In this document: in pieces, positions 1 through 8,282 of the stretch | How positions within the stretch are numbered: position 1 is the first letter of the stretch | Layout of the letters: every line of letters starts with the position of its first letter | Origin: Domibacillus epiphyticus | GTDB lineage: Bacteria > Bacillota > Bacilli > Bacillales > Domibacillaceae | Length of the DNA stretch: 64,000 nt | Direction: 5' to 3' | Assembly: GCF_001975785.1 (NCBI RefSeq) | Contig: NZ_MSFI01000021.1 | Location: forward strand, 48,322 to 112,321 | Program-made: the position numbers and the translations under genes | Notes under the pieces: model-generated | Told to the model about the DNA's origin: nothing | The model's database searches: none | Seen by the model: the letters and a program-made list of their open reading frames with translations, nothing else

Positions 1-792
1 TGCAATAAATTCTTCTGTTACTTCTTGATAACTACGCATTACTTTTCGATCATGCATGTCCTCTTCTGATATCCCCGTTATATCGTAACGCTTTAACCGT
101 TCCATATTTTTTACGAGTGTATTAAAAAGATTATGGTCTCCAAAAATTTCTTTTGCACTTTCAAGAGTTGCTATATCAACGGGTGCTCCATTTTTTAATA
201 GAACAGGTAATATTCCTAGAATGTCCATGTGCGCATCATAGTCATCAATCAATGATTGAAGGTATTTTGTAAACATCTCTGCCCCTTGCAAACTGCGTTC
301 CTGTGTCTGTAAGACAACGACCACGAAATCGGATGCATATAAAGCTGAATCTGTTATATCTGAGATGGTTGGAGGTACGTCGATAAAAATAAAATCAAAA
401 TCCTCTTTTAAAGGTTTTAGTAATGAGGAGAAATATTGTACGCGATCCAAATTATTAGGAAATTTTTTCTCTAGAAATTTAGGATAGAGCGCAAAGTCAC
501 TGAAACTTGGCAGCAAATATAAGTTTTCTTTTATTTCCGTTACAATACTGGATAAATCCTCCGCTTGAATGGCTGACATAAGAGTTCGATCAAATGAAAC
601 AATTTCATCTGAAATAAGGGCTTTTGTACGTAAGTATAGGCTTGTAGCGTTTGCCTGAGGATCCTGGTCACTCAGTAGTACTTTATAGCCCATTTTTGAT
701 AATGAATAAGCAATCATAGTACTATTCGTGGTTTTACCTGTGCCACCTTTGAAGTTTCCAAACGTTACAACTGTGCATGGATGTTTCGACAT
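1..792 (-). CDS. ParA-type partition ATPase (3' end outside window)
   Basis: A 264-codon reading frame starts at ATG 790-792 on the minus strand and is still open at the window edge. A GGAAG ribosome site lies about 7 bases upstream. The protein has the deviant Walker A motif of ParA/MinD ATPases, KGGTGKTT at residues 15-22. It also has the A' motif SDQDPQ near residue 41 and a Walker B strand FIFIDVPP near residue 135. Such ATPases move plasmid DNA by ATP-dependent binding to the nucleoid. A DNA-binding partner, if present, would lie downstream beyond the left edge. The gene diverges from the second parA at 2964. TACNNGTA boxes lie just ahead of its start (822-829) and farther upstream. The ParA family is clear; the plasmid role is inferred. 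Confidence 0.9.
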   Translation of the reverse strand, partial: MSKHPCTVVTFGNFKGGTGKTTNSTMIAYSLSKMGYKVLLSDQDPQANATSLYLRTKALISDEIVSFDRTLMSAIQAEDLSSIVTEIKENLYLLPSFSDFALYPKFLEKKFPNNLDRVQYFSSLLKPLKEDFDFIFIDVPPTISDITDSALYASDFVVVVLQTQERSLQGAEMFTKYLQSLIDDYDAHMDILGILPVLLKNGAPVDIATLESAKEIFGDHNLFNTLVKNMERLKRYDITGISEEDMHDRKVMRSYQEVTEEFIA

Positions 793-949
793 ACTAAACA
801 CTTCCTTTTATTTTTTATGTATACATGTAGACAAATGAGTTATCTTCATAATAACATCATTTTCCTTATGTGTCCTGTAAATTAGAAAAGATTCTACATA
901 TGAATATGTTTTTCTCCAGTAATCTTGATATATAGAATCAAACTGAATC

Positions 950-1009
950 TTCATATACATATATACTAATATACAAGTATACGTGTATATTAGTATATAT
1001 GTATATGAA
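950..1009. repeat. Phased TAC/GTA array 1 (26-bp-arm inverted repeat)
   Basis: Perfect inverted repeat with 26-bp arms at 950-975 and 984-1009 and an 8-base centre. TAC occurs at 956, 964, 972 and 980, and GTA at 985, 993 and 1001, so the boxes are exactly 8 bp apart. At the centre the two series combine into TACNNGTA units (972 and 980). The array lies about 160 bp upstream of the leftward parA. Confidence 0.85.
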
Positions 1010-1193
1010 TGAAATATTTTTTTAGAAATCTATGAATAAGCTTTATCCCATTTTTCCAGTGTTTTAGCAAATTAGTATCCTTCGCGCAATATGTATGTGT
1101 CATGTAATACTGCATTGAAGGTAAGTACGATGATTATTAGACGTATATTTTATTACTAACTTTGTAGTATGAGCGTTTAACGTATTCATCTAT

Positions 1194-1231
1194 GTATACA
1201 AATATACAGAATTACAAGTAGATATGTATAC
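1194..1231. repeat. Phased TAC/GTA array 2
   Basis: Short array with TAC at 1197, 1205 and 1213 and GTA at 1218 and 1226, all in the same 8-bp register. The unit at 1213-1220 is TACAAGTA, identical to the central unit of other arrays. Confidence 0.7.
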
Positions 1232-1497
1232 ATTATAAATGTTTATAAAAAATTAAAGCGTAATTGCTAATTAATTTAAGATGGATCGTAACGGAAATGA
1301 TCTTGTTGTTTTTTATATAGGATATAAAGAATAATGCAACTTCACTTTTCAATTCGCAGGATGCCATGGATCAACAAACACTTAAATGAATAGAAACATC
1401 TTTTAGTACTAAAATTAATACTAATACTGGTGTTGATGGTTAGCTTATTATAAGTTTTTATTTTAATGATGTTATTAAAAAAAAATCTACATTAGTA

Positions 1498-1556
1498 TAC
1501 ATATCTACACATATACTAATATACATATTTACAAGTATATTAGTATATGTGTAGAT
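1498..1556. repeat. Phased TAC/GTA array 3 (21-bp-arm inverted repeat)
   Basis: Inverted repeat with perfect 21-bp arms at 1503-1523 and 1536-1556. TAC occurs at 1498, 1506, 1514, 1522 and 1530, and GTA at 1535, 1543 and 1551, giving eight boxes in strict 8-bp phase. The dyad centre is the unit TACAAGTA at 1530-1537. Confidence 0.85.
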
Positions 1557-1971
1557 TCATCGTTTCTTTGTCTGGCCCCGTACCATTACAGACTGAAGGC
1601 AAAGCTTCTGAATATAGCTTAACTGCTGAGCACAGGCGTAGCTTGTTCGTATTTTGTATCACACCACCCTACCTTTCTAAAATGACCTTCATCTTGATTC
1701 TTTACGTTTTTCACGATAGAGCGACACACTAATGCTTAATCTGCTTACTAAAGATATCCACTTAATTTCCCGCAATAAGTGTCCCTTATTCGTACTAAGA
1801 CTTCCCTTAGATAAATGTATTGAAATCCAAAGATAAAGTTAGAAGTTGATCTCACTGTATTTAGCTAATATGTACGACTATATTTACGGAAGCTTATAAC
1901 AGAATAAAGTAAACTCCTAAACTGACTGCTGTTTTTATTCCAAACATGTTATACCTAATTTGATTCCAACA

Positions 1972-2038
1972 TACATGTATTTGAGTAGATTTGTATATTC
2001 ATCTACTTGTAGATGAGTATATATGTAAATATGTATAC
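1972..2038. repeat. Phased TAC/GTA array 4
   Basis: GTA occurs at 1977, 1985, 1993, 2009, 2017, 2025 and 2033, so one position (2001) is missing from an otherwise exact 8-bp series. TACATGTA is at 1972-1979 and TACTTGTA at 2004-2011. The boxes here point mostly one way, unlike the neighbouring inverted arrays. Confidence 0.75.
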
Positions 2039-2130
2039 GAGTTTTTGGAATCCCTCCTTTCCGCTATATTTTTCAGGGACTGTAATCGCACTAGTACCAG
2101 CACTTCTATAAAAAAAGTTTCATAAATATA

Positions 2131-2200
2131 GATACATATCTACACATTTACAAGTATACATGTATATATGTAAATGTGTAGATATGTATATGTATACAAA
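2131..2200. repeat. Phased TAC/GTA array 5 (21-bp-arm inverted repeat)
   Basis: Perfect 21-bp arms at 2132-2152 and 2169-2189 enclose a 16-base centre that is itself palindromic. TAC is at 2133, 2141, 2149 and 2157. GTA is at 2154, 2162, 2170, 2178 and 2186. The TACNNGTA units at 2149 and 2157 form the middle. Confidence 0.85.
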
Positions 2201-2963
2201 AAGTATTCAGTATGTATATACGATGGGAGTGAACCCCGCACAGTTTTTCCATGATTACGTTTTTAGCACTCAAAAGTTGTTAGTGATATTCATTATTTTT
2301 TAGTGTGAGAAAAAGTCTGGAACAGAAATCGTCCTTAACTTCATAGGCCCTATTTGGCATCACTTTGAATTTGTAATTCTTACTGGTCGGAACGATGAAT
2401 AAAGGCACAAAATTGCAACCTAATACCGATAATGCTTTTTTTAGAAAAAATGCTGTGCAACAAAGATTAAAATTTCATATTCGTATTAACGGTGTTGTTT
2501 AAAGCACCTCCTTAATCTAGAAAAGGACGGAAAAACTTAAGTCAACATAATATTTTCTTCTGTAACAAAAACCTGCTAAACACAAGGCGTCTGTACAGTT
2601 TTAAGCGTGCGATGAAAAGTATTAATATTAGTACCAACGTTGAATTGAAACATATATTGCAAGTAAAATTTTTAATGCTTATTGAAGTTAATGAGAAGCT
2701 TAGTATCAAAGTTAGTATGAATGTCATTCTTTTTTTTGAAGTTCTATATGAAGGTAAGTTTAACCTTATTCGAATAACTAACGTTTATTGCTTAGTTATG
2801 ATTGGTACCAAGAATGAAAATATAAACAAATTTAAAGGTACAAAAATTACTTATACGAAAATTCTAGTTAATAACCAAAATAGTGGTACTAAAAGTGTTG
2901 ATGGACTCATAACCTATAAACTAAGTGTCATTAGTGTTTTTTTATAAGGAGGCTTTCATTAAA

Positions 2964-3752
2964 ATGAAGGTTATTGCAGTTAATAATAATAAAGGCGGTT
3001 CTCTTAAAACGACAACTGCTACAAATTTAGCAGGGGTTCTTGCTTCAGAGGGTAAGAAAGTGCTTATCATTGACTCCGATAATCAAAGCAATGTGTCTCT
3101 TACATTTGGAAAGAATCCTGATGATTTTGATGTTGGTCTATTTGATGTATTAATTGAAGGGCTATTACCCGAAGAGGCTATTGTGAATGTATATGAGAAC
3201 TTAGATATCCTGCCAAGTAACGATGATCTGATAGGGTTTGATTTTGAAGTAATCGGTAAGGGGAAAAAATATAAGACTCCCTTTACGATTATGAAAGATA
3301 CTTGCAGCAGGTTAAAGGAAGAATATGATTTTATCTTAATCGATACACCGCCCTCACTGTCACTCATGGTGGGCAACGTTTTTGCATTTGCTGATTCGGT
3401 GTTAATCCCATTTTCACCTGAAAGTTACTCCATGAGGTCCTTAGTGAAAGTGTTAGGGACGATTGACGATTTCAAGGAACAATTTAATCCTTACTTAAAA
3501 GTGTTGGGGGTTGTTGGGACAATGGTAAACTTTCAAACTATTTTACATCAACAGGTTATGCAAGAAACGAGAAAATACTGTTCTGAAAGTGAAATTCATT
3601 TATTTGATGCATATATTCCAAGGAGTATCCGTTTCGCAAGCAGTGTGGCATACGAAAATGTTCCAGCAACACTCCATAAGAAATCAAATGATGTCGCGAA
3701 TAGTTACTTTGAGTTATGGAAGGAGATAAAAGAAAATGAGCAAACAAATTAA
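2964..3752 (+). CDS. ParA-family partition ATPase with variant Walker A
   Basis: 262-residue ParA/Soj-type ATPase. The start is ATG 2964 because AAGGAGG sits 11 bases upstream; an in-frame GTG at 2925 lacks such a site. The Walker A motif is KGGSLKTT at residues 10-17. Both signature lysines are kept, but the usual G before the second lysine is L and the preceding residue is S, which is uncommon. The A' motif IIDSDNQSN and the Walker B strand FILIDTPPS follow. It overlaps the next gene by 17 bases, the usual coupling of a ParA with its small DNA-binding partner. Likely role: ATP-driven segregation of the replicon. Confidence 0.92.
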   Translation: MKVIAVNNNKGGSLKTTTATNLAGVLASEGKKVLIIDSDNQSNVSLTFGKNPDDFDVGLFDVLIEGLLPEEAIVNVYENLDILPSNDDLIGFDFEVIGKGKKYKTPFTIMKDTCSRLKEEYDFILIDTPPSLSLMVGNVFAFADSVLIPFSPESYSMRSLVKVLGTIDDFKEQFNPYLKVLGVVGTMVNFQTILHQQVMQETRKYCSESEIHLFDAYIPRSIRFASSVAYENVPATLHKKSNDVANSYFELWKEIKENEQTN

Positions 3753-4077
3753 AGGACTGGCGGGCTTTGGGGCGGTCGCTAATAATAAAGTGAATAACAA
3801 AAAAGAAACGACTGTTAGTAATAATAAAGATACTAATACTAATGATAATACAATTATTAGTAATGATCTTAGTACGGAACGTGAAAATGTTGTAGGTAGC
3901 AGTGTTAATGATATTCTTGACTCTGTTACCAATAAACCGAAGACGATTAAAAAAAGGCAGATTAGTGCCTACATCGATGAAAGTGTCGCCAAAAAATTAG
4001 ATAAGTTTGGGAAGGAGCATGGAAAAGGGGCTAAATCGGAATTAATCAATAACTTCTTAAAAAGTGTTTTAAAATAA
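3736..4077 (+). CDS. Ribbon-helix-helix partition partner (ParG/omega-like)
   Basis: 113 residues, start ATG 3736 with AGGAGAT upstream, overlapping the end of parA. Residues 1 to about 70 are low-complexity, rich in Asn, Thr, Lys and Ser. The last 40 or so residues (from KKRQISAYI to the end) form a beta strand plus two helices typical of MetJ/Arc/CopG-type DNA-binding proteins. This layout, a mobile tail and a C-terminal RHH dimer, matches centromere-binding proteins paired with ParA, such as ParG. It probably represses its own operon and binds the nearby phased arrays; that is inference. The coding sequence carries several TTAGTA/TACTAA hexamers (3815-3874). Confidence 0.82.
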   Translation: MSKQIKGLAGFGAVANNKVNNKKETTVSNNKDTNTNDNTIISNDLSTERENVVGSSVNDILDSVTNKPKTIKKRQISAYIDESVAKKLDKFGKEHGKGAKSELINNFLKSVLK

Positions 4078-4154
4078 AGCTTCACTGATATAGGCTAGGG
4101 AAGGGAAGACATGAAAAAGATGAAGATCTATAAAAGCTCTTCATCAAGAGGGTT

Positions 4155-5138
4155 TTACAATGTCAAATTAATTAATAATCCACAATGAGTTAACCCTCCA
4201 CCAAAGCCATATAAAAGAATATTGTCACCTGGCTTTATCTTTCCCTCTCTAATTCCTTTATGTAATGCTAAAGGGATAGAAGCTGAGGATGTATTCCCGT
4301 ATTCTTCTAAACTAGTCAATGTACGATCAATTGGAAATAAACTTTTTTCGCATATTGATTCGATCATGCGTAAATTCGCACTGTGAGGGACGAACCAATC
4401 AGCTTGATTTACATCTAATTCGGCATGTTGCATAACTTTTTTCATTCCATCAGGTATTGTTGTTACAGCCCACTTATAAACTTGCCGGCCATTTTGAACA
4501 ATGTAGCCGTTATCAATTAATTCTTTTCCATGCATACGATTGGAAAGGTTCGTGCTATAAAGATTTATCCCTGCCTCGCCTTGAGAACCTAAATAGGAAG
4601 AAATAAAGCTCGGTTTTTCTTCGTCATATTCCACCAGTGCTGCACCTGCACCATCTCCAAATAATATACATGTAGTCCGGTCACTGTAATCCGTGATCTT
4701 TGACATTGTTTCAGCACCGATAACGAGAATCTTTTTATGTAAACCAGAAGTGACCAACCCATTTGCAATGTGTAATCCATAGGTGAAACCAGCACAAGCA
4801 GCATTTACGTCTATTGCTCCTGAGTGCTCAATTTCTAATTTTGCCTGAACGTTAGCGGCAACACTGGGCATATGAAAGTCAGGTGTTATCGTACAAACAA
4901 TGATCATATCAACATCAGCTATCGACTTGTTGAATGATTCAGTCAAATTTTCAACGGCCTTTACACATAAATCACTTGTAAATTCTTCATCAGCTGCAAT
5001 TCGTCGTTCTTTAATACCTGTACGCTGGGTAATCCATTCATCAGTAGTTTCGATCATCTTTTCTAAATCGTCATTTGTCAATGCGCGTTCAGGGACATAA
5101 GAACCGATTGCGGTAATACGTGCTTTAGATTTACTCAC
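4155..5138 (-). CDS. fabHB: Beta-ketoacyl-ACP synthase III (FabHB-like)
   Basis: Condenses an acyl-CoA primer with malonyl-ACP to start fatty acid synthesis. The sequence closely resembles Bacillus FabHB (YhfB). Thiolase-fold catalytic residues are visible: Cys in DVNAACAG, His in VPHSANLRM, and Asn in GNTSSAS. I choose GTG 5138, giving 327 aa, because GAGGTG lies about 7 bases upstream and the product then begins like FabHB; the frame extends three codons further to 5147. It is a stand-alone gene divergent from an acyl-CoA ligase, with a phased box array between them. It is unusual to find it beside partition genes, so it may be an accessory copy that tunes branched or straight-chain primer use. 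Confidence 0.9.
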   Translation of the reverse strand: MSKSKARITAIGSYVPERALTNDDLEKMIETTDEWITQRTGIKERRIAADEEFTSDLCVKAVENLTESFNKSIADVDMIIVCTITPDFHMPSVAANVQAKLEIEHSGAIDVNAACAGFTYGLHIANGLVTSGLHKKILVIGAETMSKITDYSDRTTCILFGDGAGAALVEYDEEKPSFISSYLGSQGEAGINLYSTNLSNRMHGKELIDNGYIVQNGRQVYKWAVTTIPDGMKKVMQHAELDVNQADWFVPHSANLRMIESICEKSLFPIDRTLTSLEEYGNTSSASIPLALHKGIREGKIKPGDNILLYGFGGGLTHCGLLINLTL

Positions 5139-5672
5139 TACCCACACCTCATATCAAGTATTTTTATACCTTATATTATTACTTGGTTCTAATCTTACAC
5201 TTTTTAACATTGCAATGCAATGAATGCCTATTTTTGTTTGCTAAAAGGGAAAAATGAATGCGGTACATGTAGAAGGGAGAGGAATGAATATTTTTAATTA
5301 TGGATAAACAGAAATACAAATCTACATATTTACTTATATACATATATACAAATAAATATGTAGATTGGTATATATGTAGATATGTATATGAATGTGTATA
5401 ATTATTTAAAGGAAGGTAATTATCGCAAACAAAGGAGTTTCTGAATACTGGTAGATCGTAATATATACATGATTTGGAGATACTAATCTGCCGGAAGACA
5501 AGTGGTTTTTAAGTTAATACGTCTGTATATAATTATGTTATGATTGAATCAAGGGATTATTTGGTATTGTGTTTGTTTCCTGGGGGCAGAGAGGAAAAAC
5601 GGTGAAGGCCAAAAATTTGGTGGTTATTTTCTTATGAGTGAAAAAATTCGAGATTTCAAAGGGGATGAAAAC
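5139..5672. other. Divergent intergenic region with box array
   Basis: 534 bp between fabHB (leftward) and the acyl-CoA ligase (rightward). It holds phased array 6 at 5315-5388. The rest is AT-rich with no convincing gene. The reading frame of the ligase extends upstream to 5544, but that part lacks a family match and a ribosome site. Confidence 0.5.
5315..5388. repeat. Phased TAC/GTA array 6, in the fabHB-ligase divergent region
   Basis: TAC at 5315, 5323, 5331, 5339 and 5347 and GTA at 5360, 5368, 5376 and 5384 give nine boxes in 8-bp phase. The TAC-to-GTA offset (13) is again 5 modulo 8. A 14-bp inverted repeat (5319-5332 with 5353-5366) forms its core. It is on the far side of the parA-RHH operon from the other arrays. 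Confidence 0.8.
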
Positions 5673-7265
5673 ATGAATTTACCACTTGTTTTGACACAGT
5701 TTCTTGATAGGGCTGTGACTTATTACGGAGAGAAAACAGCTGTGATTACAAGAACGGCATCAATCACTTACCGTGATCTTAATGGACGTGTTCAGCGATT
5801 ATCACATGGTTTAAAATCGGAAGGGATACAAAAAGGGGATAAAGTTGCGTATCTTGCACCAAATTCACTTGAAATGCTAGAAGGTTTCTACGGTGTGTTT
5901 CAGATAGGAGCTGTGATGGTTCCTCTTAATACTCGATTAAAGCCGGAAGATTATTTGTTTATTTTAAATCATAGTGAAGCGAAACTTCTTTTCGTAGACG
6001 ACGAACTTTATTCACTTATTAAGCCAATTAAAGACAAACTTAAAACAGTAAGTAAATTGATTGTTCATTCAAAATCAAAAGAATGCCCTGAAATCAGTTA
6101 TGAGGATTGGCTTATGCGTTTTCCTGAAACCGCTTTCTGCAGGGAGGCTGTGAATGAGGATGATCTTGCCAGCCTTCTATACACGAGCGGAACAACAGGA
6201 AATCCGAAAGGTGTCATGCTGACGCATAGAAATAACTATTTGCATGCGATGTCATCCATGCATGCATTGCGGGTTTCAGATAGGGATGTATATTTACACG
6301 TGCTGCCTATGTTTCACGTGAATGGATGGGGTTCTCCATTTTATTACACAGCTAGCGGCGCCACACACATATGTTATAAAAAAACGGACCCGAAATCGAT
6401 ATTTGATGCGTGTTCGGCACATGGTGTAACGGTAATGCATATGGCGCCAACAGTTTTAAATAGTTTACTTCAATACAATGAAGAGAATAAACCGGAAGTT
6501 CCGAAGAATGTGCGTGTGATGATCGCTGGCTCAGCTCCTCCACCATCTTTTGTCGAACGAGTAGAGCAGGAGCTTGGCTGGGAGTTCATTCAAGTTTATG
6601 GAATGACAGAATCATCACCATTTAGTACGTATTCGGTTATTCGTCCACAGTTGGATCATCTTTCAGTGAAGGAGCAGTATAATTTAAAAGCAAAAGCCGG
6701 ATTTGGCATGATTGGCTGCGAAGTAAGGGTTGTGAACGAATTAGGGGATGAAGTACCTCATGACGGTATATCGATAGGAGAGGTGACAGTAAGAAGCCAT
6801 GGTGTAATGAAAGGCTATTGGAAAAATGAACAGGCTACTATGGAAGCAATTCGGAACGGTTGGCTTTATACAGGGGATATGGGAACCGTAGATGAATATG
6901 GATATATCGATATCGTTGACCGGAAAAAAGATATTATTATCAGCGGTGGTGAAAATATCTCTTCCATTGAAGTAGAAGGGGTTCTATATGAGCATAAGGA
7001 TATTGTCGAGGCTGCAGTTATTGCTGTACCACATGAGAAATGGGGAGAAACTCCACATGCATTTGTAGTAAAACGGCCATCCTCCGTTATCACAGAACAA
7101 GAAATCATTGATTTTTCAAGAAGTCACCTTGCACATTTCAAAGCAATAACGGGTGTTACATTCGTGGAAGAACTTCCTAAAACGGCTTCTGGTAAAATTC
7201 AAAAAGTGCATTTGCGTAATGAATATTGGGAAACTGCCGGAAAATCTGAACGCTTTGTAAATTAA
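5673..7265 (+). CDS. Acyl-CoA ligase (AMP-forming, AlkK-like)
   Basis: 530 residues from ATG 5673, which has AAAGGGGAT upstream; the open frame begins at 5544. It activates a carboxylic acid to its CoA thioester via an acyl-adenylate. Motifs in order: the phosphate loop TSGTTGNPKG near residue 173; the YGMTESS adenine motif; GDMGTVDEYGYIDIVDRKKD; the GGENISS hinge region; and the C-terminal catalytic lysine in KTASGKIQK. The pattern fits medium/long-chain fatty acyl-CoA ligases of the AlkK group; the exact substrate cannot be read from sequence. It is monocistronic, divergent from fabHB across a box array. Confidence 0.9.
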   Translation: MNLPLVLTQFLDRAVTYYGEKTAVITRTASITYRDLNGRVQRLSHGLKSEGIQKGDKVAYLAPNSLEMLEGFYGVFQIGAVMVPLNTRLKPEDYLFILNHSEAKLLFVDDELYSLIKPIKDKLKTVSKLIVHSKSKECPEISYEDWLMRFPETAFCREAVNEDDLASLLYTSGTTGNPKGVMLTHRNNYLHAMSSMHALRVSDRDVYLHVLPMFHVNGWGSPFYYTASGATHICYKKTDPKSIFDACSAHGVTVMHMAPTVLNSLLQYNEENKPEVPKNVRVMIAGSAPPPSFVERVEQELGWEFIQVYGMTESSPFSTYSVIRPQLDHLSVKEQYNLKAKAGFGMIGCEVRVVNELGDEVPHDGISIGEVTVRSHGVMKGYWKNEQATMEAIRNGWLYTGDMGTVDEYGYIDIVDRKKDIIISGGENISSIEVEGVLYEHKDIVEAAVIAVPHEKWGETPHAFVVKRPSSVITEQEIIDFSRSHLAHFKAITGVTFVEELPKTASGKIQKVHLRNEYWETAGKSERFVN

Positions 7266-7592
7266 TCTTATCAGCCAGGGCTGCTTAGGCAGCCTGTTAT
7301 GATCTAATGTGTTAATTTAAGAAAACTACAAAACTTTTACATATTTTTATTCATTAATTTGCACTTAAGTTTATAACCACATCGAATAGATTATTTTGTT
7401 AAGATCTTAAAATTAAGAATTTCTAATCATAGTCCAGAACTGATATGAATATTAAAGTGCATTTTGGAATAGAATGAAGAATCAATAGAAAAGTGGAACG
7501 TCTAATACCCTTTTTCCATATTCGTATAAAATTATTGGTGTGTGGCTATCCTACCATTAGGATAAACACTCTTAAACAAGGAGAGATAGCAA
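7266..7592. other. Intergenic region with weak hairpin
   Basis: 327 bp. A GGCTGC/GCAGCC hairpin at 7279-7294, just after the ligase stop, may act as a weak terminator, but there is no strong T-run. The rest is AT-rich and holds nothing recognised beyond the AAGGAGAGA ribosome site of rsfA. Confidence 0.4.
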
Positions 7593-8216
7593 ATGAAAGT
7601 ACGTCAAGATGCTTGGTCAATTGAAAATGATGCACTGCTGGCGGAAACCGTACTTCGGCACGTACGTGAAGGCAGTACCCAATTGAAAGCGTTTGAGGAA
7701 GTGGGTGATTTACTTAATCGGACATCTGCAGCCTGTGGTTTTCGATGGAACGCCGTAGTCCGGCAGCAATATGATAAGGCACTAGATCTGGCAAAAAAAC
7801 AACGAAAACAACGCAATCGCCTGCTTGAAATGGAGAGAAAAAAGAAAGGGGAAGACGTTTACCAAACACCAGTACTTTCCGAGGCAGAGTCTGAAGTAGA
7901 TCTTCCTATTTTGGCTCAGCCAATTACAATGGACACAGTGATTTCTTTTTTACGGAGCATTGATGGATCCGATGATTTGAAGATAGAAAATGAGAGACTG
8001 CGCAGAGAGTTGGAAGCAGTAACCAGCGAAAAAATTATGTTGGAAAAGAAGCTTGAAAATCTTGAGCAATCGTCTCTGACTATGCAGGAAGATTATGAAA
8101 CCATGATGAAAATAATGAACCGCGCACGGAGGCTTGTTTTATTTGATGATGAAGAAACATCCAGTACCACCTTTAAAATGGAGAGTAATGGAAATCTGGA
8201 AAAGATAGCGGAATAA
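7593..8216 (+). CDS. rsfA: Prespore-specific transcription regulator RsfA-like
   Basis: 207 residues with an N-terminal Myb/SANT-like DNA-binding segment (about residues 5-65, with the spaced tryptophans W8 and W52 and an [10 protein letters not shown] stretch). It matches the RsfA/YwfN family. A leucine-heptad coiled coil spans roughly 130-175. RsfA fine-tunes sigma-F-dependent gene expression in the forespore of Bacillus. Start ATG 7593 has AAGGAGAGA upstream. It stands alone, converging on the carbonic anhydrase gene with a strong shared hairpin. Confidence 0.85.
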   Translation: MKVRQDAWSIENDALLAETVLRHVREGSTQLKAFEEVGDLLNRTSAACGFRWNAVVRQQYDKALDLAKKQRKQRNRLLEMERKKKGEDVYQTPVLSEAESEVDLPILAQPITMDTVISFLRSIDGSDDLKIENERLRRELEAVTSEKIMLEKKLENLEQSSLTMQEDYETMMKIMNRARRLVLFDDEETSSTTFKMESNGNLEKIAE

Positions 8217-8228
8217 AAGCATTTAGAA

Positions 8229-8270
8229 GCAAATAAAGCGAAACTTTATAAGGAGTTTCGCTTTATTTGC
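8229..8270. terminator. Hairpin terminator between convergent rsfA and carbonic anhydrase
   Basis: Perfect 17-bp inverted repeat (8229-8245 with 8254-8270) with an 8-base loop, placed between two convergent genes. AT-rich outer stem positions supply U-rich ends in both directions, so it probably serves both. Confidence 0.85.
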
Positions 8271-8282
8271 TATTCTACATGA

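Larger units (their letters stand above)
793..2963. other. Intergenic region between two parA genes, rich in phased repeat arrays
   Basis: About 2.2 kb without a convincing gene. It carries five AT-rich arrays of 8-bp-phased TAC/GTA boxes (listed separately) and scattered TTAGTA/TACTAA hexamers. Reading frames of 61 aa (1547-1732) and 111 aa (2612-2947) exist, but neither has a ribosome site or recognisable protein character, so I do not call them. The arrangement suggests a partition or replication control region. No replication initiator gene was recognised. Confidence 0.6.

Noticed and set aside
1547..1732. 61-codon frame between the parA genes
   Set aside because: It starts inside a phased box array, has no ribosome site and no protein-like character.
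950..2200. Repeat arrays considered as CRISPR
   Set aside because: The periodicity is 8 bp with palindromic AT-rich boxes; there are no 24-40-bp repeats with unique spacers and no cas genes.
2612..2947. 111-codon plus-strand frame upstream of parA
   Set aside because: No ribosome site, odd composition, and it lies in TTAGTA-motif-rich intergenic sequence.
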